64,000 nucleotides of DNA from Magnetococcales bacterium (GTDB taxonomy: Bacteria > Pseudomonadota > Magnetococcia > Magnetococcales > Magnetaquicoccaceae). Both the position numbers and the translations under genes were made by a program. This document shows, piece after piece, positions 25,973 through 34,586 of the stretch. Below the pieces are notes generated by a model, which saw nothing but the letters and a program-made list of their open reading frames with translations, searched no databases and was not told the DNA's origin. Each line of letters starts with the position of its first letter. Positions within the stretch are counted from its first letter, which is position 1. The stretch spans positions 62,001 to 126,000 of the forward strand of contig JAANAU010000006.1 in assembly GCA_011089965.1 (NCBI GenBank), in the 5' to 3' direction.

Positions 25973-26104
25973 TTATCAAAAGCGTATTTTTTCAACAACC
26001 AGCAACTATTCATAAAACAAAGAATAAATCGTGTTCGGTTTTTTAATGCACTATGCATGCCATATTGCAAAACAAAAAAAACCGGACAGAAATGAATTTT
26101 TCAT

Positions 26105-26133
26105 GAGACATTTCGCCAACTTTACGGTATGAT
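26105..26133 (+). promoter_or_regulatory. Probable sigma-70 promoter of the Lpp-like gene
   Basis: -35 gagaca (26105-26110), 17 bp spacer, -10 tatgat (26128-26133), followed by the lipoprotein start 60 bp downstream. The preceding ~100 bp are AT-rich, as for strong promoters. An AAAGGAG ribosome-binding site lies just before the gene. Confidence 0.5.
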
Positions 26134-26193
26134 AGACAAAATGTGGTTCAACCATTATTGCGCCTTAAATCAGTCAGCAAAGGAGACTTAATC

Positions 26194-26454
26194 ATGAAGG
26201 GTTACAAAATCTTCCCGGTTCTGCTGCTCGCTGGGGTTCTCGGCAGTACCCTGCCCGGCTGTGCCACCCAACCCGACACAGACGTGCAAGCCGCTGAAGC
26301 CGCCCGCAACGCACGCCTCGAAGCCGAACGGGCCGACGCCGCACGCATGAAAGCCGAGCGCGACGCCGAAGCCGCACGTCAAGAGGCCGAAGCCGCACGT
26401 CAAGAGGCCGAGCGGGTCAAGAAGACCTTCCGCAAGAGCCTGAACAAGAAGTAA
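26194..26454 (+). CDS. Small Lpp-like coiled-coil outer-membrane lipoprotein
   Basis: 86 residues from ATG 26194 (RBS aaaggag; an upstream in-frame GTG at 26143 is ignored). Lipoprotein signal VLLLAGVLGSTLPGCATQ with the modified cysteine in LPGC. The mature ~62 residues are one Ala/Glu/Arg coiled coil with heptads (AEAARNARLEAERADAARM) and a lysine-ending tail (KSLNKK), the arrangement of murein lipoprotein Lpp/OprI, whose C-terminal lysine is cross-linked to peptidoglycan. The ends match, but covalent anchoring is inferred. A 21 bp in-frame duplication adds one heptad. Confidence 0.8.
   Translation: MKGYKIFPVLLLAGVLGSTLPGCATQPDTDVQAAEAARNARLEAERADAARMKAERDAEAARQEAEAARQEAERVKKTFRKSLNKK
26371..26412. 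repeat. Two tandem 21 bp units inside the lipoprotein gene
   Basis: Units 26371-26391 and 26392-26412 differ by one base. Each encodes one heptad (AARQEAE). Slippage here would lengthen or shorten the coiled coil by one heptad without breaking frame. Confidence 0.9.
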
Positions 26455-26606
26455 TCCATACGGATTCCTGCTTTTCAGGTCAAGCGTGGTATCCAGATGG
26501 TGACGGAGTCCATCCGTCACACCTGGATGTTACGCGCCACAACACATTGATGTCCAATTCATTCCTTGGACACCCAATGCTGCCGAATCACAAGACGGCC
26601 CCTCTG

Positions 26607-26644
26607 CCATGGTTTGCCTGCAATTCCCTTCAGGCAAACCATGG
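26607..26644. terminator. 14 bp perfect hairpin between convergent genes
   Basis: ccatggtttgcctg (26607-26620) pairs perfectly with 26631-26644 across a 10-base loop. It lies between the lipoprotein gene (+) and the GmhB-like gene (-), where a bidirectional terminator is expected. No long T-run follows on either side, so it may instead stabilise the 3' end of the abundant lipoprotein mRNA. Confidence 0.55.
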
Positions 26645-26696
26645 TGGATGCTAAGTCGTTTTGACAGAAAATAACTTATATTTTAAATTGCTGGAT

Positions 26697-27236
26697 TCAC
26701 AAATAGGGCAGCGCAGCGTGCAATGTCGCAATGATATGACACCCCTCTATGGATGAGTCGGCAACCGGCTGCGGCTGATACCACAAATTGCACCCCACCC
26801 CGGCAGCCATGCCAGCCTGCATGTCGGAGATCCGATCCCCAATCAAAACCGAAGCAGCCAGATCCACATCCAACTCTTGGCGTGCCTGCAATATCATGCC
26901 AGGAGCCGGCTTGCGGGAAGGATCCTCCCGTCGGTAGATGCCAATCCCCTCGGTGGGATGACAAGGGGAGAAGTAGACCCGTTCCACCGGCACGCCCTGA
27001 TGCGCAAACTCGGCCACCATCCAGGCCGTCAAATGGTGAAACTGCGCTTCGGTATAATAGCCACGGGCAATGCCTGCCTGATTGGTGACCACCACCACAC
27101 CATATCCCAGCCGGACTGCGTGTCGGGTCAGATCAAAGATCCCCTCCATGAAATGAAAGGTCTCGATCTGATGGACATAGCCGTAATCGATATTGATCAC
27201 GCCATCCCGATCCAGGAACAACACCCGTCTTCCCAT
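26697..27236 (-). CDS. gmhB: GmhB-like HAD phosphatase (heptose bisphosphate phosphatase family)
   Basis: 179 residues from ATG 27236; an upstream frame extension to 27326 is not credible. HAD motifs in order: FLDRDGVINIDYGYV, VVTNQAGIARGYY, SRKPAPGM and LIGDRISDMQAG. This pattern is D,D-heptose 1,7-bisphosphate 7-phosphatase, which feeds ADP-heptose for LPS core. The family's zinc knuckle (Cys/His cluster before the RKP lysine) is reduced here to a single CHP with no following CxC, so the metal site is degenerate and the substrate may differ. A methyltransferase gene lies 43 bp upstream. Confidence 0.82.
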   Translation of the reverse strand: MGRRVLFLDRDGVINIDYGYVHQIETFHFMEGIFDLTRHAVRLGYGVVVVTNQAGIARGYYTEAQFHHLTAWMVAEFAHQGVPVERVYFSPCHPTEGIGIYRREDPSRKPAPGMILQARQELDVDLAASVLIGDRISDMQAGMAAGVGCNLWYQPQPVADSSIEGCHIIATLHAALPYL

Positions 27237-27279
27237 ACCCACTCCTTGCATCCAGGCGATCCGGCAGTTTGGTTCAAGA

Positions 27280-27945
27280 TCAGGTTCCCAACACCACAGC
27301 ATGGGAAAAGGGGTTGTGCAACGCACGATGCAGGCTCACCACCCGCACCGTCAGACCCAACCGGGTCAGTTGCGCCCCATACCAGGTACTGGACTGGTGG
27401 AACAGTCGCTGATGGCTGGAAACCGACAGTCGCAACACCCGGTAGACCAGTTCCGATACCAACCGGGAAAAGAGAAATTTCGCCCGTGGCGTGGTATCCA
27501 TGATCTTCAAGAGCAAGGTTCCGGGTCGGGCCAAAACACGCACGCTTTCGGTCAGAATCCGCTCTTGCAGTTCCACGGGATTGCTGGCCAGGGTATCGGC
27601 CAGAATCACACAATCCACGGAGTGGTCCGGGATGGTGGCCAGAAAGGTGAGAATGTCTGCCTGTTCAATGGTCACCCCCGGCAAGCCGCGACACAACTGC
27701 TCCCTGGCCATGGTGCATTTGCGTGCGTCATAGTCCACACCGGTGATCCGGGGAATGCGCGGGGCCAATTTGCGGATCAGGATCCCTTGTCCGCACCCCA
27801 ATTCCAGCACGTGATCGCACTTCGGAACCAATGCTGCCACATGATCCAATGGAGCGATCCACTCCCGGATACGGGTTTGAGCATGATCGATCCAGTGGCC
27901 CAGAGAGCGGCTGGCAGAGTGATCCTCAGTAGACAATGACGACAT
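27280..27945 (-). CDS. Class I SAM-dependent methyltransferase
   Basis: 221 residues. Motif I HVLELGCGQGILIRKLA, acidic end of beta-2 in ITGVDYDARKC, motif II-like DCVILADTLASN, and motif III region LARPGTLLLKIMD. The Rossmann-type methyltransferase fold is clear, but the acceptor is not. It is in tandem with the GmhB-like gene, so a glycan or lipid acceptor in envelope synthesis is possible, though unproven. The other flank is an intergenic repeat. Confidence 0.8.
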   Translation of the reverse strand: MSSLSTEDHSASRSLGHWIDHAQTRIREWIAPLDHVAALVPKCDHVLELGCGQGILIRKLAPRIPRITGVDYDARKCTMAREQLCRGLPGVTIEQADILTFLATIPDHSVDCVILADTLASNPVELQERILTESVRVLARPGTLLLKIMDTTPRAKFLFSRLVSELVYRVLRLSVSSHQRLFHQSSTWYGAQLTRLGLTVRVVSLHRALHNPFSHAVVLGT

Positions 27946-28074
27946 TGCAAGCTCCGTGGGGATCCTCTGGAACGAAAAGCAGTGGTGATCATCGATGGAT
28001 GCGATCTTGCCAAAACCGTATCAAAGCTGTCAAGATGCCGCAGCCTGATCACTCTTCAGCCACGCAGCAAGATC

Positions 28075-28270
28075 CAATCATTGAAAAAAAGAGGGGGTCT
28101 GGGGGATTCATCCCCCAGGGTTTTAATCTTTAAATCTTTAAATCTTTAAATCTTTAAAAAAAATAATTTTTTAATATTTTTTTAATATTAAAAGATTAAA
28201 AGATTTAAAATCCCAGGGGCTTTGCCCCTGGACCCCACCAGGGGGGTAACCCCCCTGGACCCCTGATCAT
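28075..28270 (+). repeat. Intergenic GC-hairpin/AT repeat, copy 2
   Basis: Complete copy. Left hairpin ctggggga/tcccccag, an AT-rich middle with repeated ttaaatctt units, then hairpins ccaggggc/gcccctgg and ccagggggg/ccccccTGG. The outer ends (gagggggtctggggg and its near-complement ccccctggacccct) form imperfect terminal inverted repeats. Lies upstream of the cheC-like gene. The rest of the 440 bp gap (27946-28385) shows no gene. Confidence 0.9.
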
Positions 28271-28385
28271 GGTACGCTTCTCTGATGATCGTGATGGTGT
28301 ATTTCTCTAACTCAACAACCATTGACCGATTGGACAGCCTGGTCTGTACCATGCCCTTTTCAATCCCGCAACAAGGCGGAAACGG

Positions 28386-29012
28386 ATGATCTCCATACTT
28401 TCAGAGCTGGAACAGGATGCTTTGCTGGAGGTGCTGAACCTGGGCATGGGACAGGCGGCAGATGCCTTGTCAGGCATGGTGGCGGAGGAGATCCTTCTGT
28501 CCGTACCCAGACTCTATTTCCTCCCCTGGGAAGAGGCTGCCGAAATGATCGGACCAGGCCCCACAACCCGCATGTCCGCAGTCCGACAACGGTTCACCGG
28601 TCCGTTTCACGGCTCGACCATGCTGATCTACCCGCGGGAACGCAGCCTGGAATTGGTGCGCGCCCTGCTGCGCGAGGAGATCCCCCTGGAAGAGTGCCAG
28701 GAGCTGGAACAAGAAAGCTTGACCGAAGTGGGCAATATCCTGCTGAACGCCTGCCTCGGCAGCCTGGCCAACATCATGGGGGTGGAAATCCTGTGCGACC
28801 TGCCAGCCTTTTTGCAAGGCACCCGGGACGCTCTGCTGGCCAGCGAACGCGCACTCAATGCCGACAACGGGATCGTGCTTCTCCTGTTTATTGATTTCAC
28901 AACCAAAGAAGAGACGGTCAAAGGACATGTGGTCCTTTTGTTTGACGCCTGGTCGATCTCACGGCTCAAACGGGAGCTGGCTGCTGTGATACGCCGTTTT
29001 GAAGGACCGTAA
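28386..29012 (+). CDS. CheC-family CheY-P phosphatase
   Basis: 208 residues. Two copies of the CheC/CheX/FliY helix signature: ELEQDALLEVLNLGMGQAAD at ~8-27 and ELEQESLTEVGNILLNACLG at ~105-124, each with the E..N pair that positions the water attacking CheY phosphate. Known proteins dephosphorylate receiver domains. The gene is 3 bp upstream of a hybrid histidine kinase with a receiver, which is the likely partner. Frame is full length, starting at ATG 28386. Confidence 0.85.
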   Translation: MISILSELEQDALLEVLNLGMGQAADALSGMVAEEILLSVPRLYFLPWEEAAEMIGPGPTTRMSAVRQRFTGPFHGSTMLIYPRERSLELVRALLREEIPLEECQELEQESLTEVGNILLNACLGSLANIMGVEILCDLPAFLQGTRDALLASERALNADNGIVLLLFIDFTTKEETVKGHVVLLFDAWSISRLKRELAAVIRRFEGP

Positions 29013-29015
29013 CCC

Positions 29016-30581
29016 ATGGATACTGCACCCACCGCATCGCTGGATGCAGATCTGGCCTGGACCGTCATTCAAGAGGCAGCCATCGGTTTGATCCTGCTCG
29101 ATCACCAGGAGCGGGTCATCACGTGGAACGGCTGGATGGAACAAAGTTCCGGCATCCCACGGGAACGGATTCTGGGACTGCCGTTAAACGGTTTCTTTCC
29201 AACCCTGCCCCACTCCCGCATGGAACGGGCCATCCGCGATGCCTTGCAACGCGGTCTGTCAGCCCTGCTCACCCCCAAACTGAACACCTGCCTGTTGCCA
29301 TTGCGCGATCTCAATCAACAGCCCATGGAGCTGCTCATCCAGATCAAACCGTTACAGCCTGCGAACCGCTCCCGTCATTGTGTCATTCAGATTCAGGATG
29401 TCACCCATGCGGTGCAACGGGATCAACGCCTGCGGGAGAACAGTCGTGCCCTGCTGCGCGCCAAAGGTCTGGCTGACGCCAAAAATGCAGCCAACCAACT
29501 CTTTCTGGCTGACATCGGTCATGCCCTGCGCACCCCTCTGAACACCCTTCTGGGCCTGGTAGAACTCCTCACCGAGACCGATGATCTGCACAAGGCACGC
29601 CGTCAGGCCACGATGATGCAGGATGCAGCCCAGACACTACGCACGCTCGTGGATGATCTGCGTGATTACTCTCAGCTTGCAACCGATCCTTTGCCCTTTC
29701 AACCAGGCCCCTTTGATCTGGCCAGCGTATTGGCCGAGGTGCGCGACACCACGGCAGCGGCTGCCCGCACACGCCCTGTGGATTTTCTGTGCGATCTGCC
29801 GGTGGAGCTGCCAACGCCACTGATCGGGGATCCCATCCATACCCGGCAGGCATTGCATCATCTATTGACCGATCTTTTGCGCGCCACCACACGGGGCGAA
29901 ATCCGGTTGACCGTCCAACGGCTCGACACGGAGACCACGGGAGTACGCATCGGCTGCACCATCCACGCCACCGGACTGCTGCAACCGCTCCTGCCACCCC
30001 AACACTCCACAGACACTCCCGGCCTGCATGCCAGAAGCAGATTGGGCACAACCATTGCCCGCATGCTGATCGGGCGCATGGGCGGAACCTTCAACGAGCA
30101 CGGAACCCCGGGGCGCGACCACACCGTGCAGCTCACCTTGCCGTTTGCTCTGGCGTCCGATGCGTCAACCCCACCCGTCCACCCCATGCCAGCCGGTTCC
30201 GGCTTGCGGGAGGTCAACATTCTGGTGGTGGAAGACGATGAAGTGAATCGGGAAGTGACCCGTGGCATGCTCAAACGGATCGGCATCGTTCCTGACATGG
30301 CCAACAATGGTCAGGAGGCGCTGACCCGTCTGGCCACCAAATCGTACGATCTGGTATTCATGGATTGTCAGATGCCGACCATGGACGGCTTGACCGCCTG
30401 TCGGCTTTTTCGCAACTCGGAACACACCTCTGACCGGCACACTCCCATCGTGGCCCTGACCGCACATGCCATGAAAGGAGATCGGGAACGCTGCATGGAG
30501 GCTGGCATGGACGACTATCTGACCAAGCCGGTCCGGGGCGACACCCTGCGTCGCACCATCCAACGCTGGGTCACCCGCTGA
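29016..30581 (+). CDS. PAS - HisKA - (degenerate ATPase) - receiver hybrid sensor kinase
   Basis: 521 residues, no membrane segment, so cytoplasmic. PAS domain ~15-130 (GLILLDHQERVITWNGWMEQ), dimerisation helix with phospho-histidine H169 (ADIGHALRTPLNTLLGLVE), an ATPase-like region ~275-385, and a receiver at ~400-520 with D450 (LVFMDCQMPTMDG) and K in YLTKPV. The ATPase region lacks the N-box asparagine (RQALHHLLTDLLRAT) and the G1 DxGxG, while GTTIARMLIGRMGG survives. Autokinase activity is therefore doubtful. It may be a phosphorelay or scaffold protein working with the adjacent CheC phosphatase. Confidence 0.85.
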   Translation: MDTAPTASLDADLAWTVIQEAAIGLILLDHQERVITWNGWMEQSSGIPRERILGLPLNGFFPTLPHSRMERAIRDALQRGLSALLTPKLNTCLLPLRDLNQQPMELLIQIKPLQPANRSRHCVIQIQDVTHAVQRDQRLRENSRALLRAKGLADAKNAANQLFLADIGHALRTPLNTLLGLVELLTETDDLHKARRQATMMQDAAQTLRTLVDDLRDYSQLATDPLPFQPGPFDLASVLAEVRDTTAAAARTRPVDFLCDLPVELPTPLIGDPIHTRQALHHLLTDLLRATTRGEIRLTVQRLDTETTGVRIGCTIHATGLLQPLLPPQHSTDTPGLHARSRLGTTIARMLIGRMGGTFNEHGTPGRDHTVQLTLPFALASDASTPPVHPMPAGSGLREVNILVVEDDEVNREVTRGMLKRIGIVPDMANNGQEALTRLATKSYDLVFMDCQMPTMDGLTACRLFRNSEHTSDRHTPIVALTAHAMKGDRERCMEAGMDDYLTKPVRGDTLRRTIQRWVTR

Positions 30582-30674
30582 CAGCCCACCAAAGCCATCA
30601 TGGCAATTCTTGCCAGAAAAATCGGCAAACTTGGCACCCTCCCTTTACCCTCGGATGCTGGCCTCTGATCTGCC

Positions 30675-30700
30675 AACTCCTGACAATGGCAGGAGTTTCC
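30675..30700 (+). terminator. Weak hairpin after the hybrid kinase gene
   Basis: aactcctg (30675-30682) pairs with caggagtt (30690-30697) across 7 bases, followed by a short T stretch. It lies in the gap between the hybrid kinase and the diguanylate cyclase genes and may end the cheC-kinase transcript. Stem and T-run are short. Confidence 0.35.
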
Positions 30701-30821
30701 CTGCCATCAAGTGAATTGGCATAAACTTGGCAACGGGGCTTGGCAAGACCGATCCGATCCAATCCGGTCATTCGGTCCAAACGTTGCACACCTCTGCTGC
30801 CTCCAGTGCTTGGAGAAGGAA

Positions 30822-31844
30822 ATGGGTATCAGTATCTCGCTGGAAAATCGCCGTAAACTGATGATCGATCCCGCGCTGTTCGCGCAAAAGCCACGCGCCC
30901 TCATCGAAGAGATCGAAGAGTATCGCAAAGAGACCGAACGGCTGGGCCGTATTTATGAGCTGCACCGTCAATTGGGCACCACGTTGGATCTGGATTCGAT
31001 GATCGATGCCTTTTCCCGGTGGCTCATTCCGGTGATGCCGCACAATCTCGTGGCCTATCGACGCTTTGGACGGCGCATGCATACGGCCTGCTCCTGCCAC
31101 GGCCCGGACCGGCAACTGTTGCAGGAGTTGGCCCAGGAACTCCTCAACCAGCCGATCACCGACAAACGGTCCGGAGATCTTCCGTCTGTAGACCGCTATT
31201 ATCACCTTTGGCCTTTGGATCCCCATCACGAAGATTGCCTGCTGGTGATCCACCCCTGTCCGGAGATCTCCACAGCCCCCTTTCTCCATCTGGAAGAGGA
31301 GATCCTGGAGGAGCTGCGCGGCCCTCTGGAACGGGCACTGGCGTACGAGGATCTGTATGATCAGGCGCGACGCGATGCCTTGACCGGACTGGTCAACCGC
31401 CGGGTCTTTGAAGAACGGGCGGCCATGGAGATGGCCCATGCCCATCGGGATGGACGGCCTTTGGCCCTGGCCTGTCTGGATCTGGACCACTTCAAGGCGA
31501 TCAACGACCGTTTGGGCCATGGGGAGGGGGATGCGGTGTTGCAGACCGTTTCCAGAACCTTTGCCCGCATTGTGCGCGACTCGGATCTGCTGGCGCGCAT
31601 CGGCGGCGATGAGTTTGCCATGATCCTGCCCAACACCCCCCTCGACAAAGCCAACCTGTTGATGGAACGGCTCTGCAATGCCGTGCGCGCCCTGGATATC
31701 CACGCCCCTGGTTCGGCTCCTTTGGGGGTGAGTGTGGGTCTGGCCCTCTGGCAACCCCATCAGTCGTTGCAACTCTGGTGGGAAAGCGCCGATGCCGCAC
31801 TCTATCGCGCCAAGGCTGCCGGACGCAGTCAGGTCAGTTATTGA
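30822..31844 (+). CDS. Diguanylate cyclase (GGDEF)
   Basis: 340 residues from ATG 30822, preceded by ggagaagga; a longer frame from 30711 is less likely. The N-terminal ~190 residues include a coiled coil (about 20-45) and a divergent GAF-like region (LGTTLDLDSMIDAFSRW onward). C-terminal GGDEF domain has LTGLVNRRVF, LDLDHFKAINDRLGH, ARIGGDEFAM and an RDSD inhibitory I-site exactly five residues before GGDEF. It should make c-di-GMP with product inhibition. Cytosolic. Confidence 0.92.
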   Translation: MGISISLENRRKLMIDPALFAQKPRALIEEIEEYRKETERLGRIYELHRQLGTTLDLDSMIDAFSRWLIPVMPHNLVAYRRFGRRMHTACSCHGPDRQLLQELAQELLNQPITDKRSGDLPSVDRYYHLWPLDPHHEDCLLVIHPCPEISTAPFLHLEEEILEELRGPLERALAYEDLYDQARRDALTGLVNRRVFEERAAMEMAHAHRDGRPLALACLDLDHFKAINDRLGHGEGDAVLQTVSRTFARIVRDSDLLARIGGDEFAMILPNTPLDKANLLMERLCNAVRALDIHAPGSAPLGVSVGLALWQPHQSLQLWWESADAALYRAKAAGRSQVSY

Positions 31845-31893
31845 ATCACCCGTCAACCGGCAACCAGCCCCCCCTGGTTGCCGGTTGGCTCTT

Positions 31894-32751
31894 TCAGGCA
31901 AACAACAAAGCCGACAACCGTTGCCGGAATTTGGGAATCAACGGATGACCCGGTCCCAGCAGGTCAAACACCCGCACCAGCGCCTTGCGTCCGGCATCCT
32001 CCCCGTACCCCCGATCCCGTCGCACCACCTCCAGAAACCGCTCCATCCCCTCGGCATACCGCTCCCGCGCCACCAGCGCCTCACCCAGACCCATCAGCGC
32101 CTCCAGATCCTCCGGGTGATGCGCCACCCGTTCCAGCCACTGTTCCAGATCACTCTCGGCAGCCCCAAAGGCCAACCGGGCAGCCAGCGTCCTGGCCTCG
32201 ACACGGTCGCGATCATGGGGTTTCAGACGATTCAGGGTCAACTGGGCCTCTTCATTCTGACCCAACTCCAGCAAGCCGCGACTCAATCCCAGCAACGCCG
32301 CCACATGTTCGGCATCATGATCCAACGCCTCCCGGTAGAACGCCACGGCCTGCTCCCATGATCCACCCTCTTCGGCCTGACGGCCCACGCCCACCAACTT
32401 GTCCGCCGGACCTGGCAGGGCCTGATCCAGAAAACGCCGCACCTGACTCTCCGGCAAGGCACCGGTGAACTCATCCACCACAGCCCCGTCCACAAACAGC
32501 TTCACCGCCGGAATCCCCCGCACCCCATAACGCCGCGCCAGCTCCGGATCCCGATCCGAATCGATCTTGGCCAGGTAGAATCGTCCCTGCATCTCCAGAG
32601 CCAGTTTCTCCAATACCGGCCCCAACGTGCGGCAGGGACCGCACCAGACCGCCCAGAAGTCCACCAGCACCGGCATACGCCGGGAACGCTCCAAAACCTC
32701 GCGTCCGAACGTGGATTCATCCACGTTTCCAATCCATTGACTCACACTCAT
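31894..32751 (-). CDS. Thioredoxin-TPR protein (CnoX/YbbN-like)
   Basis: 285 residues from ATG 32751. Residues ~1-110 are a thioredoxin fold with active site W36-CGPC (37-40), cis-proline GIPAVKLFVDG. Residues ~115-285 are TPR-like helices (WEQAVAFYREALDHDAEHVAALLGL). This is the YbbN/CnoX architecture: a chaperedoxin that protects clients from oxidation and passes them to GroEL. Unlike E. coli CnoX it retains the redox-active CGPC. groESL is also in this window (60.7 kb). Confidence 0.88.
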   Translation of the reverse strand: MSVSQWIGNVDESTFGREVLERSRRMPVLVDFWAVWCGPCRTLGPVLEKLALEMQGRFYLAKIDSDRDPELARRYGVRGIPAVKLFVDGAVVDEFTGALPESQVRRFLDQALPGPADKLVGVGRQAEEGGSWEQAVAFYREALDHDAEHVAALLGLSRGLLELGQNEEAQLTLNRLKPHDRDRVEARTLAARLAFGAAESDLEQWLERVAHHPEDLEALMGLGEALVARERYAEGMERFLEVVRRDRGYGEDAGRKALVRVFDLLGPGHPLIPKFRQRLSALLFA

Positions 32752-32829
32752 ACCCACTCTCCGCATAGGGTCTGCAACAAAAAACATTGCCAACCATAAA
32801 AGCCTCTGCTAGGCTTGAATGTCAAGAGG

Positions 32830-32914
32830 GCGGATATGGTGGAATTGGTAGACACGCTGTCTTGAGGGGGCAGTGGTTAGCGCCGTGCCAGTTCAAATCT
32901 GGCTATCCGCACCA
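32830..32914 (+). tRNA. tRNA-Leu (anticodon GAG)
   Basis: 85 bases including encoded CCA. Acceptor gcggata pairs with tatccgc, anticodon stem ctgtc/ggcag closes loop ttgaggg with anticodon GAG, there is a long variable arm typical of class II tRNAs, and the T-arm is gccag-ttcaaat-ctggc. D-loop contains ggtagac. Reads CUC/CUU. Confidence 0.95.
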
Positions 32915-32915
32915 A

Positions 32916-32960
32916 AAACAAAGAGGGTCCGAAGCGTGTTGTTCGGACCCTCTTTGTTTG
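32916..32960 (+). terminator. Intrinsic terminator of tRNA-Leu
   Basis: Immediately after the tRNA: a ~16-17 bp stem aaagagggtccgaa / ttcggaccctcttt with an 8-base loop, flanked by A-rich and T-rich tracts, so it works in both directions. Confidence 0.85.
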
Positions 32961-33015
32961 TGTATCCTCCCACCAACCGACCGCAAACCGCAACCACACG
33001 GTCACACCTCATCCA

Positions 33016-33672
33016 TCAGGCAGCAGCACGCTGCTCATCTGCCCCGACCCCGCGACAGAAATAACTCCATGTCATTGCCATATCTGTTATCGGTGATACG
33101 GTAAAACCGCTGATTACAAAACGCAGTGTTGCAGCCTGCATCAAACCAACATAAAATTGCGCAGCCGACTCCGGATCCACCCCGGCAGGCAACTCCCCCT
33201 GCTCTTGTGCCCGGACAACGATCTGACGAATCTGCTGGCCATACGCCCGCACCATCTCACTCATGGCCAAGCTCTCGACCCGGGTCATCACCCCTTCGAC
33301 CAGAAAAATCCGACACAATCCCGGATTGTCCGCAAAAAACTTCAACTGCTGCTCCATCACCATCCGCAACCGCCGCAACGACGAATCCGAATCCAATGCC
33401 GACGACTGCTCCAACGGCATCATCAGATGCTCACGCAGATATTCGGTCAAGGCCTGAAAAATGGCACTCATGCCGGTAAAATGGCGATAAAGCGCAGCTT
33501 CGGACAATCCAACCTCGGCAGCCAACTCAGCCGTGGTCACCCGTCGATTGCCCTTTTCCAGCAGGGTCATCACCGCCTTCAGGATCTCAACCCGCCGTTC
33601 CGGGCGACGCCGACGATCCACCTTCATTTCATCATGGTTCTTGTTGGCCGCAGGTTCATCAGTGAGGGACAT
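33016..33672 (-). CDS. TetR-family regulator, SlmA-like
   Basis: 218 residues. N-terminal HTH: RRVEILKAVMTLLEKGNRRV, then TTAELAAEVGLSEAALYRHF (about residues 26-65), very close to the nucleoid-occlusion factor SlmA (ITTAxLAxEVGVSEAALYRHF). The C-terminal part is a TetR ligand/dimer domain. SlmA binds scattered chromosomal sites and blocks FtsZ rings over the nucleoid. The first 20 residues are a basic extension. It may instead be an ordinary TetR repressor; the C-terminal residues of SlmA that contact FtsZ cannot be judged by eye. Confidence 0.75.
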   Translation of the reverse strand: MSLTDEPAANKNHDEMKVDRRRRPERRVEILKAVMTLLEKGNRRVTTAELAAEVGLSEAALYRHFTGMSAIFQALTEYLREHLMMPLEQSSALDSDSSLRRLRMVMEQQLKFFADNPGLCRIFLVEGVMTRVESLAMSEMVRAYGQQIRQIVVRAQEQGELPAGVDPESAAQFYVGLMQAATLRFVISGFTVSPITDMAMTWSYFCRGVGADEQRAAA

Positions 33673-33902
33673 GGAAACTCCACATGAAGATCAAGAGAAA
33701 CAAAACAATACGAAAACGCATCCTGCAATTTCCGCATACCCTTCAATGCACATCTCCCCCGTGTATTTGCATAACACACCTGAGATCGGTATTGCAATTC
33801 ATTTGCGCTCCCTATACCGTTCGTGCTAGAGTATATCTCAGAAATCCGAGAATTATCACTAATACGTTGACAACCGTGCCAACAGACTTCGGAGCTTAAA
33901 CC

Positions 33903-34586
33903 ATGTTAAACGATCAAAAATACTCCACCCAGGATTCCCCATGGGCTGCCATGCAACCAAAAACCATGGTTTCAGCCGATGTGACAACCTATCTCAAACA
34001 GATCTATGCCATGCTGGCCGCCAGCCTGATCGTGGCCGTGGCCGCCGGATATGTGGGCATGTCCCTGCCGTTTGCCCGGGAACATCCCATCATCCTGCTG
34101 TTGCTGATGTTTGGTGCCCTGTTTCTGGCGTTCAAAGTGCAGAATGCCGTCACTCTGTTTCTGTTTACCGGCCTGTCCGGACTCTCTCTGGGACCGGTGA
34201 TCGCCCACTATGTCGGTGCCGGCATGTCGCATATCGTGGGTCAGGCCGCTTTTCTGACCGGTGCGGTCTTTACCGGTCTGTCGGTCTACTCCCTGACCAC
34301 CAAACGCGATCTTTCGATGATGGGCGGCATGCTCTTTGCCGGTTTGATCGTGATCGTGGTGGGGGGATTGATCAATCTGTTCGTCCAATCCTCGGCGGTT
34401 TCGTTCGCCATCTCCGGATTGGGTTCGGTGATCTTTGCCGGGTATATTCTCTTCGAGACCCAGCAACTCAAAGAGAATCCGTGGGCCATGGCTCCTTCCG
34501 TGGCTGCGCTCTCCATGTATCTCAACGTGGTCAATCTGTTCACCAGCCTGCTGCGTCTCTTGGGCTTTCTGGGAGGAGATGAGTAA
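33903..34586 (+). CDS. BAX inhibitor-1 / YccA family membrane protein
   Basis: 227 residues with seven hydrophobic helices (for example IYAMLAASLIVAVAAGYVG, HPIILLLLMFGALFLAF, VAALSMYLNVVNLFTSLLRL, each quoted in part). The C-terminal YLNVVNLFTSLLRLLG signature is that of the BI-1/TMBIM family; bacterial members are pH-sensitive Ca leak channels or modulate the FtsH protease (YccA). A TetR gene lies divergently upstream. The last codons overlap the start of an L,D-transpeptidase-like gene. Confidence 0.88.
   Translation: MLNDQKYSTQDSPWAAMQPKTMVSADVTTYLKQIYAMLAASLIVAVAAGYVGMSLPFAREHPIILLLLMFGALFLAFKVQNAVTLFLFTGLSGLSLGPVIAHYVGAGMSHIVGQAAFLTGAVFTGLSVYSLTTKRDLSMMGGMLFAGLIVIVVGGLINLFVQSSAVSFAISGLGSVIFAGYILFETQQLKENPWAMAPSVAALSMYLNVVNLFTSLLRLLGFLGGDE

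Noticed and set aside
30582-30821. c-di-GMP riboswitch before the diguanylate cyclase gene
   Set aside because: Several short inverted repeats occur, but no GEMM-type conserved core is visible.
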